From Streptomyces ficellus (GTDB taxonomy: Bacteria; Actinomycetota; Actinomycetes; Streptomycetales; Streptomycetaceae): DNA of 64,000 bases. The position numbers and the translations under genes were made by a program. The stretch is from positions 1 to 64,000 of the forward strand of contig NZ_JAUEPL010000038.1 in the NCBI RefSeq assembly GCF_030406405.1. Direction: 5' to 3'. Within the stretch, counting starts at the first letter, position 1. Every line of letters starts with the position of its first letter. The notes beneath the pieces were generated by a model, which saw nothing but the letters and a program-made list of their open reading frames with translations, was not told where the DNA came from and did no database searches. Shown here in pieces: positions 1 through 7,552 of this stretch.

Positions 1-219
1 GGGCGCGGCGGCCGGACCCGGCGTGGCGGCCGGACCCGGCGTGGCGGCCGAACCCGGCGCGGCGGCAGGACCGATCGGGGCGGCCGGGGGTGGCGCGGGC
101 GGTGGCGTGGGCGGTGGCAGGGGGCGGCCGTCGGGTGACCAGAAGGCGACCCTGCCCTCGCGCGGCAGCGCGGCGGGCAGGAACACCGCGGCGAAGGTGT
201 GCAGCGCCTGCTGCCGCAT
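1..219 (-). CDS. Partial CDS, N-terminal 73 codons of an unidentified protein (possibly a helicase)
   Basis: An open frame runs on the minus strand from an ATG at 219 to the window edge. A strong Shine-Dalgarno (GGGAGGT) lies about 8 nt before the ATG. The protein begins MRQQALHTFAAVFLPAALPR and soon becomes a Pro/Ala-rich stretch encoded by an imperfect 18-nt tandem repeat at the window edge. The short N-terminal block (vFLPA.LPR.GRvAFW.PDG) reminds me of the start of Streptomyces SNF2-type DEAD/DEAH helicases, but no helicase motif is inside the window, so that identity is a guess. The gene lies 81 bp downstream of the esterase on the same strand, with its own ribosome-binding site. Confidence 0.5.
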   Translation of the reverse strand, partial: MRQQALHTFAAVFLPAALPREGRVAFWSPDGRPLPPPTPPPAPPPAAPIGPAAAPGSAATPGPAATPGPAAAP

Positions 220-300
220 GGTCGGTCACCTCCCTCAACCCTGGTCGTGTCCTGGATCTACGACCTTACGGGTGGGGTCTGACAATCGGTCCGAGCGCCG

Positions 301-1758
301 TCAGCGCACCCCCTCCCACAGCGCCCGCTCCGCCGCCCGCGGGTCACCGACCACGCCCGGCCCGACGTCGTCGAAGACCATCGTCGTACGGCTCTGCAGG
401 TCATACGGGGCCCAGCCCGGCTCGCCGGTCGTCGCGAACGCCACCCACGCCCCGTGCATCGCGTCCGCCACGGCCTGCGGCGGGTCCTCGCCGGTCATCG
501 GCGCGTACACCGGGTCGCCGAGCCGGTCGAAGACATAGGCGAGCTCGCCGGCGTGGCAGGCGCCGAGCCGCCCGTCGAAGGCGGTGGAGCGCCGGGCGAA
601 CTCGTACATGTGCGAGCCCGGCACCGACTCGGCCAGCCGGATCGCCGGGATCCGGTAGAACCAGTCCGTCGCCATCGCGTCGAACAGCTCGCCGGGCGCG
701 GCGCCCGGTCGCGCGTCCCGGTAGACCGGGAGGGCCTTGTCGGGGTCGAGGCCGTAGGCCTGGGCGGTGGCCCGGAGCTTGGCCTCCGACAGGAGGTGCA
801 GCCGCTCGGTGGGGACGAGGAACAGCCGGTACTCCTCGCGGTTGCTGCCGACCAGCAGGTCGACGCCGCAGTCGGGCCCCGGCAGCGCCAGGCCCTCGGT
901 CACCGGCTCGAACGGCATCGCGTTGAGCGCCGCCTCACCCCACAGGGCGGGGTCGGGGCGGGCGCCGATCTCGCCGCGCAGTTCCGCTTGCGCGGCGAGG
1001 AACCGGCCGAGCGGTACGGCGGCGAAGGCGTCGGCGGTCGGTTCGATCGCCAGCTTCTCGGCCAGGCGCGCGGTGATCCGGCGGGCGGACGGGGGGCGCA
1101 GGAAGTGGTGCGCCGCTCCGCTCTGGAGGATCGCCCGGTGGAACAGGCCGCGCGCCCGTGCGTGGGTCAGCAGGACGCCGATGCTCATCGCGCCGGCCGA
1201 CTCACCGAAGAGGGTCACCCGGTCGGGGTCGCCGCCGAAGGCCGCGATGTTGTCCCGTACCCACTCCAGCGCCGCGATCTGGTCGAGCAGGCCCCGGTTG
1301 TCCGGCACGCCGTCCAGGTGCAGGAACCCGTCCACGCCGAGGCGGTAGTTGAGCGACACGAACACCACGCCGTCCCGGGCGAAGGCACTGCCGTCGTACG
1401 CGGACGAGGACGCCGCCCCGTTGGCGAAGGCCCCTCCGTACAGCCAGACCATGACCGGCAGCCGGGCGCCGGGGCCGGGGGACGGCGTCCATACGTTGAG
1501 GTTGAGGCAGTCCTCTCCCGGAATCGTGGCCTCCGGGAGGAGGGCGTCGAAGGGAGGGGTGTACGGGGCCTTCGGCGGGGTGGGGCCGTAGGAGGTCGCG
1601 TCCCGTATCCCGCTCCACGCGCGCGGTGGGGCCGCTGGCCGGAAGCGCAGCTCACCGAAGGGCGGGGCGGCGTACGGGACGCCGAGGAAGGAGGCGACCC
1701 CGCCCGCCGACGCCTTTCCGCGCACCACGCCGTACTGGGTCGTGCACACCGGCCCCAT
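301..1758 (-). CDS. Type B carboxylesterase (para-nitrobenzyl esterase family)
   Basis: Alpha/beta-hydrolase of about 485 residues, the usual length for bacterial type B carboxylesterases that hydrolyse small carboxylic esters. The nucleophile elbow is GESAGAMS, the oxyanion-hole region is VWLYGGAFANG, and the catalytic His lies in ACHAGELAYVF. The cysteine-containing EDCLNLNVW block typical of the family is present. There is no signal peptide, so it is probably cytoplasmic. I start it at the ATG at 1758 because GGAGG lies 7 nt upstream; an in-frame ATG at 1776 would add six residues but has a weaker ribosome-binding site. The natural substrate is unknown. Confidence 0.9.
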   Translation of the reverse strand: MGPVCTTQYGVVRGKASAGGVASFLGVPYAAPPFGELRFRPAAPPRAWSGIRDATSYGPTPPKAPYTPPFDALLPEATIPGEDCLNLNVWTPSPGPGARLPVMVWLYGGAFANGAASSSAYDGSAFARDGVVFVSLNYRLGVDGFLHLDGVPDNRGLLDQIAALEWVRDNIAAFGGDPDRVTLFGESAGAMSIGVLLTHARARGLFHRAILQSGAAHHFLRPPSARRITARLAEKLAIEPTADAFAAVPLGRFLAAQAELRGEIGARPDPALWGEAALNAMPFEPVTEGLALPGPDCGVDLLVGSNREEYRLFLVPTERLHLLSEAKLRATAQAYGLDPDKALPVYRDARPGAAPGELFDAMATDWFYRIPAIRLAESVPGSHMYEFARRSTAFDGRLGACHAGELAYVFDRLGDPVYAPMTGEDPPQAVADAMHGAWVAFATTGEPGWAPYDLQSRTTMVFDDVGPGVVGDPRAAERALWEGVR

Positions 1759-1857
1759 CTGTGCCCCTCCGCTCATGTGCCCCGCCCGCCACCAGGCCCA
1801 GTCTTTCGTACCGCGCCGCCCTCGCCCGCGTAAAGGCCGCCCTTGAGCCGGACGACC

Positions 1858-1925
1858 GCGCCCTGCCGCACGCTACGCCCCGCCACACGCCACGCCCCGC
1901 CGCACGCCACGCCCCGCAGCACGCC
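1858..1925. repeat. 17-bp tandem repeat, three copies plus one degenerate
   Basis: Consecutive near-identical 17-mers start at 1875, 1892 and 1909 (ACGCCCCGCCRCACGCC type), preceded by a degenerate copy. They lie in the 336-bp divergent gap between the esterase and the DUF6343 gene. No gene is seen in this gap (1777-2112). Confidence 0.85.
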
Positions 1926-2112
1926 GTGCCGCGGCTCACAGCCGCCTACGGGCCAGCTCCAGGAGCTCCGCGTTCCGGTGGCGACGCGTCCACGCGATCA
2001 CCGCCGGGGACGGCGAGGATGCCTCTCATACGGCGGTGGATACCCCTTCGCGTGGGCCCAGGTGGTCGGACACCGCTCGGCCGGGTACCCGCCCCGCAGG
2101 AGGGCGATCACC

Positions 2113-2385
2113 ATGCGTACTGGCAGTGAACCGAGAACCGCGCGCAGTCCCCTCCGGACCCGGTTCTGGCTCAGCGTCTGGGGCCTGATCTGGGCGGGAG
2201 CAGGAACGGCGGCCTTCGCTCTGGCCGGCCGCCCCGGCTGGGCGGCTGCCTGCGGACTGCTGTGCGTGGTCATCCTGGTGGACCTGGGGTTCATCGTGCG
2301 CCACATCCGCCAGGGCCCGCACTACCAACCGGGCCGGGACATACCCCCGTACGAGCCGGGGGACGGCAGCCCGCGCGGCCGGTGA
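2113..2385 (+). CDS. DUF6343 family small membrane protein
   Basis: A 90-residue protein with two closely spaced hydrophobic segments (around residues 18-38 and 41-58) and a polar C-terminal tail containing RHIRQGPHYQPGRDIPPYEP, which I recognise from the small Streptomyces family DUF6343. The start is the ATG at 2113, preceded by CAGGAGGGCGATCACC; a longer open frame from 1843 lacks a ribosome-binding site and runs through the tandem repeat. Function unknown; probably a cytoplasmic-membrane protein with both ends on the same side. Confidence 0.8.
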   Translation: MRTGSEPRTARSPLRTRFWLSVWGLIWAGAGTAAFALAGRPGWAAACGLLCVVILVDLGFIVRHIRQGPHYQPGRDIPPYEPGDGSPRGR

Positions 2386-2424
2386 CGCAGGCCCGGGCAG
2401 CTGCCGGGCCGGGAGGGAGCGGCC

Positions 2425-2817
2425 TTATTCCTCGGGCGGCAGATCGGACGGGAAGTCGACCGGGAAGCGTGCGGCTTCCAGGTACTCCGGCTTCGGGTCG
2501 AGAGCGGCCGCCAGGCGGAAGTGGCGTTTGGCCCGGTCGGGGCGGCCTGAGCGCTGGAAGGTGCGGGCCAGGGCGAAGTGGGCGAACGCGTTGTCCGGCT
2601 CCCGCTCCAGGACCAGCTCGAATTCCAGCTCGGCCGGCCGGAGTTGGGCGGCCGCGAAGAAGGCGCGGGCACGCAGCAGCCGGGCGGCGGTGTTCTCGGG
2701 GTAGGCCGCGATCACGGAGTCGAGCAGCTTGACGGCTCCGCGTGGGTCCCGGGCGGCGAGCAGTTGCTCCGCCGCGCGGAAGTCGATGACGTGGGTCTCC
2801 GGGTTGGTCTCGGGCAC
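2425..2817 (-). CDS. Tetratricopeptide repeat protein
   Basis: A 130-residue protein built of about three TPR-like helical hairpins (for example AAEQLLAARDPRGAVKLLD, ARAFFAAAQLRPAELEFELV, AFAHFALARTFQRSGRPDRA), followed by a short acidic tail. Such proteins are protein-interaction scaffolds; the partner cannot be read from the sequence. Start is GTG at 2817 with GGGAAGGA upstream. It follows coaE on the same strand after 73 bp, so the two may be co-transcribed. Confidence 0.85.
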   Translation of the reverse strand: MPETNPETHVIDFRAAEQLLAARDPRGAVKLLDSVIAAYPENTAARLLRARAFFAAAQLRPAELEFELVLEREPDNAFAHFALARTFQRSGRPDRAKRHFRLAAALDPKPEYLEAARFPVDFPSDLPPEE

Positions 2818-2890
2818 ACTCGCATCCTTCCCTCGCTCCGGCGGTTCAACGTCTGCGGGACGGGCGGTATTCCTGTGGCACGGGTGCGGA

Positions 2891-3514
2891 TCAGGCGCCG
2901 CCGGGCCCGGATGAGCGGCGGGCGGCCCGCTCCCTCAGCTCCGTCCAGACCTTGCGGACCTGGGGTTCCAGGGCCTCCAGCGGTCCGTCGTTGTCGATGA
3001 TGATGTCCGCGACGGCTCGCCGCTGCTCCCGTGTGGCCTGTACGGCCATCCGGGCGCGGGCCTCGGACTCGGTCATGCCGCGCAGCCGTACCAGCCGGTC
3101 CAGCTGCGTCTCGGGTGAGGCGTCGACGACCACGACGAGGTCGTAGAGCGGCGCCAGGCCGTTCTCGGTCAGCAGCGGCACGTCGTGGACCACCACCGCG
3201 TCCGGCCCCGCGGCCGCTTCGAGCTCCGCCGAGCGCGCGCCGACGAGGGGGTGCACGATGCCGTTGAGCGTGGCCAGCCGGTCGGCGTCGGAGAAGACGA
3301 TGGAGCCGAGCCGGGGTCGGTCGAGGGCGCCGTCAGGCGTGAGGATGTCCGGGCCGAATGCCGCCACGATGGCCTCCAGCCCGGGCGTTCCGGGCTCGAC
3401 CACCTCGCGGGCGATCTTGTCGGCGTCGATGAGCACCGCCCCGTACGAGGAGAGCAGCCGCGACACCTCGCTCTTTCCGGCACCGATTCCGCCGGTCAAC
3501 CCCACCTTCAGCAT
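2891..3514 (-). CDS. coaE: Dephospho-CoA kinase
   Basis: Catalyses the last step of coenzyme A synthesis, ATP-dependent phosphorylation of the 3'-OH of dephospho-CoA. The 207-residue protein starts with MLKVGLTGGIGAGKSEVSRL, a P-loop typical of CoaE, followed by the DADKIAREVVEPG substrate block and the VVVDASPETQLDRLVRLRGM lid region. Length is normal for the actinobacterial enzyme. Cytoplasmic. It is transcribed toward the TPR gene and lies downstream of the PAC2 gene in the same direction. Confidence 0.95.
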   Translation of the reverse strand: MLKVGLTGGIGAGKSEVSRLLSSYGAVLIDADKIAREVVEPGTPGLEAIVAAFGPDILTPDGALDRPRLGSIVFSDADRLATLNGIVHPLVGARSAELEAAAGPDAVVVHDVPLLTENGLAPLYDLVVVVDASPETQLDRLVRLRGMTESEARARMAVQATREQRRAVADIIIDNDGPLEALEPQVRKVWTELRERAARRSSGPGGA

Positions 3515-3592
3515 GACCGGAAGCCTAGGGCCTGCCTTCCCGATCTTTCCAGGGCCGTGGGTCCTGTCCCGGCCCGGTCGACCGGACGGGCC

Positions 3593-4531
3593 CTAGGCGT
3601 CGCCCTCCCGCTCGGCGAGGAACCGCTCGAACTCGCGGCCGATCTCGTCGGCCGAGGGCAGGTCCACCGGTTCGGCGACCAGGCTGCCGCGCGTCTCGGC
3701 TCCCGCCATCGCGTCGTACTGGTGCTCCAGCCCCTGCACCAGCGCGACCAGTTCCTCGTCGCCCTCGCCGATCTGGCGCTCGATCTCGGTCTGGGTGCGC
3801 TGTGCCTGCGTACGCAGGGAGTGCGCGATGCCCGGCAGGACGAGGCCGGTCGCCGCCGTGATGGCCTCCACGGCGGTCAGCGCGGCGTCCGGGTACGCGG
3901 ACCGCGCCACGTAGTGCGGTACGTGCGCGGCGACGCCGAGGACGTCGTGCCCGGCCTCCATGAGGCGGTACTCGATCAGCGCCTCGGCGCTGCCCGGTAC
4001 CTGCGCCTCATCGAAGGGGCTGCGGTGGCCCGGCATCAGGTCGGTGCGGTTGCCGTGCGGGGTGAGGCCGACGGGGCGGGTGTGGGGGACGCCCATGGGG
4101 ATGCCGTGGAAGTTGACCGAAAGCCGCACACCGAGGCGTTCGACGATCTGACGTACGGCGGCGGCGAACCGCTCCCACTCCACGTCGGGTTCGGGTCCGG
4201 ACAGCAGCAGGAAGGGCGCACCCGTGGCGTCCTGCACGAGACGGACGTCGATGCTCGGGGTCTCGTACCCGCTCCAGCGGTCGCGCCGGAAGGTGAGCAG
4301 CGGGCGGCGGGCCCGGTAGTCCACGAGCCTGTCGTGGTCGAAGCGGGCCACCACCTGGTGGGGCAGCGAGTCCAGCAGGTTGTCGACGATCTGCTCGCCG
4401 GTCTCACCCGCGTCGATGTATCCGTCGAAGTGGTAGAGCATGACCAGGCCGGCCGAGTCCTGGGCCAGCGCCATGTCGACGGCGGCCAGGCCCTTCGGCT
4501 CCCATTCGTACAAACCCTGCGGATCAAGCAC
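3593..4531 (-). CDS. PAC2 family protein (proteasome assembly chaperone-like)
   Basis: A 312-residue protein with the PAC2 fold signature, beginning with LDPQGLYEWEPKG and containing YHFDGYIDAGETGEQIV and the GIPMGVPHTRP segment seen in actinobacterial PAC2 proteins. The family is related to eukaryotic proteasome assembly chaperone 2, but the bacterial role is not settled. I start it at the GTG at 4531, which has GAGGAGG 10 nt upstream; the longer frame to 4603 adds unconserved residues. The C-terminus is predicted to be helical and charged. Confidence 0.88.
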   Translation of the reverse strand: MLDPQGLYEWEPKGLAAVDMALAQDSAGLVMLYHFDGYIDAGETGEQIVDNLLDSLPHQVVARFDHDRLVDYRARRPLLTFRRDRWSGYETPSIDVRLVQDATGAPFLLLSGPEPDVEWERFAAAVRQIVERLGVRLSVNFHGIPMGVPHTRPVGLTPHGNRTDLMPGHRSPFDEAQVPGSAEALIEYRLMEAGHDVLGVAAHVPHYVARSAYPDAALTAVEAITAATGLVLPGIAHSLRTQAQRTQTEIERQIGEGDEELVALVQGLEHQYDAMAGAETRGSLVAEPVDLPSADEIGREFERFLAEREGDA

Positions 4532-4806
4532 GATTACCGCTCCTCCTCGTGTCCGTAGGAAGAACGTCACTCGCCGTGGGCACATTCCCCGCGCAGGGGC
4601 CATATCCGGTCCGCCACGCGCCCTTTGACGCCCACGTGGTCGAGACCTTCGCCTGCTGGTACCCCCTCCCTACCGTCACGGGGCCACACGCCGCTTCAGA
4701 TCCCCGCCCGGCGTACACCCACGCGACCTGACGGGAAGGCACCCCCCATGCGCACCTGCCGGGAACCACACGATGGAGGCCCTTCCCTGCCGGGGATCAC
4801 ACACGA
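4532..4806. other. Intergenic region between rpsA and the PAC2 gene
   Basis: About 275 bp upstream of the PAC2 start and downstream of the rpsA terminator. It must hold the PAC2 promoter, but no convincing -35/-10 pair was found. No coding potential was recognised. Confidence 0.5.
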
Positions 4807-4840
4807 CTGAGGCCCGCCCCCTCCAGGGGACGGGCCTCAG
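4807..4840 (-). terminator. Terminator hairpin downstream of rpsA
   Basis: A perfect 10-bp outer stem, CTGAGGCCCG (4807-4816) with CGGGCCTCAG (4831-4840), and an inner CCCC/GGGG pairing. It lies 38 bp beyond the rpsA stop. There is no T-run, as is common for Streptomyces terminators. Confidence 0.75.
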
Positions 4841-4878
4841 TGCTAGCTACTGCTACCGCTCAGCGGTGAGCCGGGAAT

Positions 4879-6381
4879 TCAGCTCTGACCGCCGGCCAGC
4901 TTCTCGCGGAGAGCGGCCAGGGCCTCGTCCGACGCCAGGGCGCCGGAGTTGTCGTCCGACTCCGAGGAGTACGAGCCACCGGAGGCACCCGCCGGGGCAC
5001 CGGCCGGAGCGGCGGCGCCACCCTCGGCAGCGGCGGCCTCGTCGGCCTCGCGGGACTTGATGACCTGGGCCTGGTGCTGCTCGAAGCGCTGCTGCGCCTC
5101 GGCGTACTGGGTCTCCCACGCCTCGCGCTGGGCCTCGTAGCCCGGCAGCCAGTCGTTGGTCTCCGGGTCGAAGCCCTCGGGGTAGATGTAGTTGCCCTGG
5201 TCGTCGTACGACGCGGCCATGCCGTACAGCGTCGGGTCGAACTCCACCGAGGCCGGGTCGGTACCGAAGGACTCGTTGGCCTGCTTCAGCGAGAGGCTGA
5301 TGCGACGGCGCTCCAGGTCGATGTCGATGACCTTGACGAAGATCTCGTCGTTGACCTGGACGACCTGCTCCGGGATCTCCACGTGGCGCTCGGCCAGCTC
5401 GGAGATGTGGACCAGACCCTCGATGCCCTCGTCCACGCGGACGAACGCACCGAACGGAACCAGCTTGGTGACCTTACCCGGGACGACCTGACCGATCTGG
5501 TGCGTACGGGCGAACTGCTGCCACGGGTCCTCCTGCGTCGCCTTCAGCGACAGGGAGACACGCTCGCGGTCCATGTCCACGTCGAGAACCTCGACGGTGA
5601 CCTCCTGGCCGACCTCGACAACCTCGGAGGGGTGGTCGATGTGCTTCCAGGACAGCTCGGAGACGTGAACCAGACCGTCGACGCCACCCAGGTCCACGAA
5701 CGCACCGAAGTTGACGATCGAGGAGACGACGCCGGAGCGGACCTGACCCTTCTGCAGGGTGGTGAGGAACGTCTGACGCACCTCGGACTGGGTCTGCTCA
5801 AGCCAGGCGCGGCGGGACAGGACCACGTTGTTGCGGTTCTTGTCCAGCTCGATGATCTTCGCCTCGAGCTCCTTGCCCACGTAGGGCTGGAGGTCGCGGA
5901 CACGGCGCATCTCGACGAGGGAGGCCGGCAGGAAGCCACGGAGGCCGATGTCGAGGATGAGACCACCCTTGACCACCTCGATGACGGTGCCGGTGACGAT
6001 GCCGTCCTCTTCCTTGATCTTCTCGATGGTGCCCCAGGCACGCTCGTACTGGGCGCGCTTCTTCGAGAGGATCAGGCGGCCTTCCTTGTCCTCCTTCTGG
6101 AGAACAAGGGCCTCGATCTCGTCGCCGACCTTGACGACCTCGTTCGGGTCGACGTCGTGCTTGATCGAGAGCTCGCGGCTCGGGATGACACCTTCGGTCT
6201 TGTAACCGATGTCGAGCAGGACCTCGTCCCGGTCGACCTTCACGATGACGCCGTCGACGATGTCGCCGTCGTTGAAGTACTTGATCGTCTCGTCGATCGC
6301 GGCGAGGAAGGCTTCCTCGTTACCGATGTCGTTGACCGCAACCTGCGGGGTGGTGGCGGTGGTCTCGGTGCTGCTCGTCAT
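4879..6381 (-). CDS. rpsA: 30S ribosomal protein S1
   Basis: A 500-residue protein with four S1 RNA-binding repeats, spread over roughly residues 35-365 (for example GDIVDGVIVKVDRDEVLLDI, VRSGVVSSIVNFGAFVDLGG, GQVVPGKVTKLVPFGAFVRV). Four repeats and about 500 residues are normal for actinobacteria, against six in E. coli. A Gln/Ala-rich, then Gly/Ser-rich acidic tail follows. It binds mRNA on the 30S subunit and helps initiation on structured leaders. The start at 6381 (MTSSTETTATTPQVAVNDI) fits the family; the open frame continues upstream to 6966 but that part is leader and intergenic DNA. It is driven by the promoter at 6580-6608. Confidence 0.97.
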   Translation of the reverse strand: MTSSTETTATTPQVAVNDIGNEEAFLAAIDETIKYFNDGDIVDGVIVKVDRDEVLLDIGYKTEGVIPSRELSIKHDVDPNEVVKVGDEIEALVLQKEDKEGRLILSKKRAQYERAWGTIEKIKEEDGIVTGTVIEVVKGGLILDIGLRGFLPASLVEMRRVRDLQPYVGKELEAKIIELDKNRNNVVLSRRAWLEQTQSEVRQTFLTTLQKGQVRSGVVSSIVNFGAFVDLGGVDGLVHVSELSWKHIDHPSEVVEVGQEVTVEVLDVDMDRERVSLSLKATQEDPWQQFARTHQIGQVVPGKVTKLVPFGAFVRVDEGIEGLVHISELAERHVEIPEQVVQVNDEIFVKVIDIDLERRRISLSLKQANESFGTDPASVEFDPTLYGMAASYDDQGNYIYPEGFDPETNDWLPGYEAQREAWETQYAEAQQRFEQHQAQVIKSREADEAAAAEGGAAAPAGAPAGASGGSYSSESDDNSGALASDEALAALREKLAGGQS

Positions 6382-6579
6382 GTGGGAAAGGGCTCCGGTA
6401 CGGACATTGAAGTCGTAGGTACTGCTACGCCGAGAGCCCGTATCGCAGCTGCAGAAGCCGGACAGCCAAGGAAGCGCCCTTCCCCGCCAGGGGTGGCGCC
6501 TCGACAACCGAGGGGACATACAACAGATGCGAGCGCGGCCTGCTCCGTCTGAGGCGCGCAGGCCCGCAGCGCAACCTTT

Positions 6580-6608
6580 AGCATACGGGGGCGGCCGGAG
6601 ACGGTCAA
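6580..6608 (-). promoter_or_regulatory. Strong vegetative-type promoter of rpsA
   Basis: On the minus strand TTGACC and TATGCT are separated by exactly 17 bp, close to the HrdB/sigma-70 consensus. Transcription would start near 6573, giving a leader of about 190 nt before the rpsA start codon. Confidence 0.75.
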
Positions 6609-6676
6609 TGCGCGAAGGCGCACACCCGGGGCAGAACGTCACATACCCGGCACATTTAATGTTTCCCAAGGCCATA

Positions 6677-6712
6677 GTGGCCGCGCAGTCGGCCACGGTG
6701 GCCGCGCAGTCG
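6677..6712. repeat. Pair of 15-bp direct repeats
   Basis: GTGGCCGCGCAGTCG occurs at 6677-6691 and again at 6698-6712, 21 bp apart (two helical turns), upstream of the methyltransferase start. The spacing would allow two protein molecules to bind the same face, but no regulator is known. Confidence 0.6.
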
Positions 6713-6757
6713 CGCACCGCCGGTGCGCGCAGTGCGCAAATTACAACGGCGGGCGGG

Positions 6758-7552
6758 ATGATCCAAGAGTACGAGCCTGAAGCCACTCGGCGCCACGTAG
6801 GCGACACGGAGAGCAGCCGCGCGAACCGTGGCTGGTGGGACCGGAACGCCGACGAGTACCAGTGCGAGCACGGGGCGTTCCTGGGCGACGACCGGTTCGT
6901 CTGGGGCCCCGAGGGGCTGGACGAGTCCGAGGCCCGGCTCCTGGGGGACGTCTCCGGGCTGGACATCCTGGAGATCGGTGCGGGCGCCGCCCAGTGTTCG
7001 CGCTGGCTGGCCTCCCAGGGCGCCCGTCCCGTCGCGCTGGACCTCTCCCACCGGCAGCTCCAGCACGCCCTGCGTATCGGACAGGACGTTCCCCTGGTGG
7101 AGGCCGACGCCTGCGCGCTGCCCTTCAGGGACGGCTCTTTCGACGCGGCGTGCTCGGCGTACGGGGCGGTGCCCTTCGTGGCCGATCCGGTTCAGCTCTT
7201 CCGGGAGGTGCACAGGGTGCTCCGGCCGGGCGGGCGGTGGGTGTTCTCCGTGACGCATCCGATCCGCTGGGCGTTCCCGGACGAGCCGGGCCCGGAGGGT
7301 CTGTCGGTGGCGGCCTCCTACTTCGACCGCACTCCGTACGTGGAGCAGGACGAGGAAGGGCGTGCGGTGTACGTCGAGCACCACCGGACCATGGGTGACC
7401 GGGTGCGGGACGTCGTCGCCGGCGGGTTCCGGCTGGTGGACCTGGTCGAGCCGCAGTGGCCTGCCTGGAACACCCAGGAGTGGGGCGGCTGGTCGCCGCT
7501 GCGCGGAAACCTGATCCCTGGGACGGCGATTTTCGTGTGCGAGCGCGCGTGA
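6758..7552 (+). CDS. Class I SAM-dependent methyltransferase
   Basis: A 264-residue Rossmann-fold methyltransferase. Motif I is LDILEIGAGAAQCSRWLAS, the acidic end of strand beta-2 is ALDLS, and the post-motif block is LFREVHRVLRPGGRWVFSVT. These place it with the UbiE/Methyltransf_11 group. N-terminal NRGWWDRNADEYQ is typical of a subgroup in actinobacteria. The substrate cannot be told. I start it at the ATG at 6758; the frame extends further upstream through non-conserved DNA. Its stop overlaps the hrpB start (TGATG), so translation is probably coupled. Confidence 0.88.
   Translation: MIQEYEPEATRRHVGDTESSRANRGWWDRNADEYQCEHGAFLGDDRFVWGPEGLDESEARLLGDVSGLDILEIGAGAAQCSRWLASQGARPVALDLSHRQLQHALRIGQDVPLVEADACALPFRDGSFDAACSAYGAVPFVADPVQLFREVHRVLRPGGRWVFSVTHPIRWAFPDEPGPEGLSVAASYFDRTPYVEQDEEGRAVYVEHHRTMGDRVRDVVAGGFRLVDLVEPQWPAWNTQEWGGWSPLRGNLIPGTAIFVCERA

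Noticed and set aside
6382..6966. Extension of the rpsA frame by 195 codons
   Set aside because: Covers the promoter and leader; S1 proteins start at MTSSTETT-like sequences.
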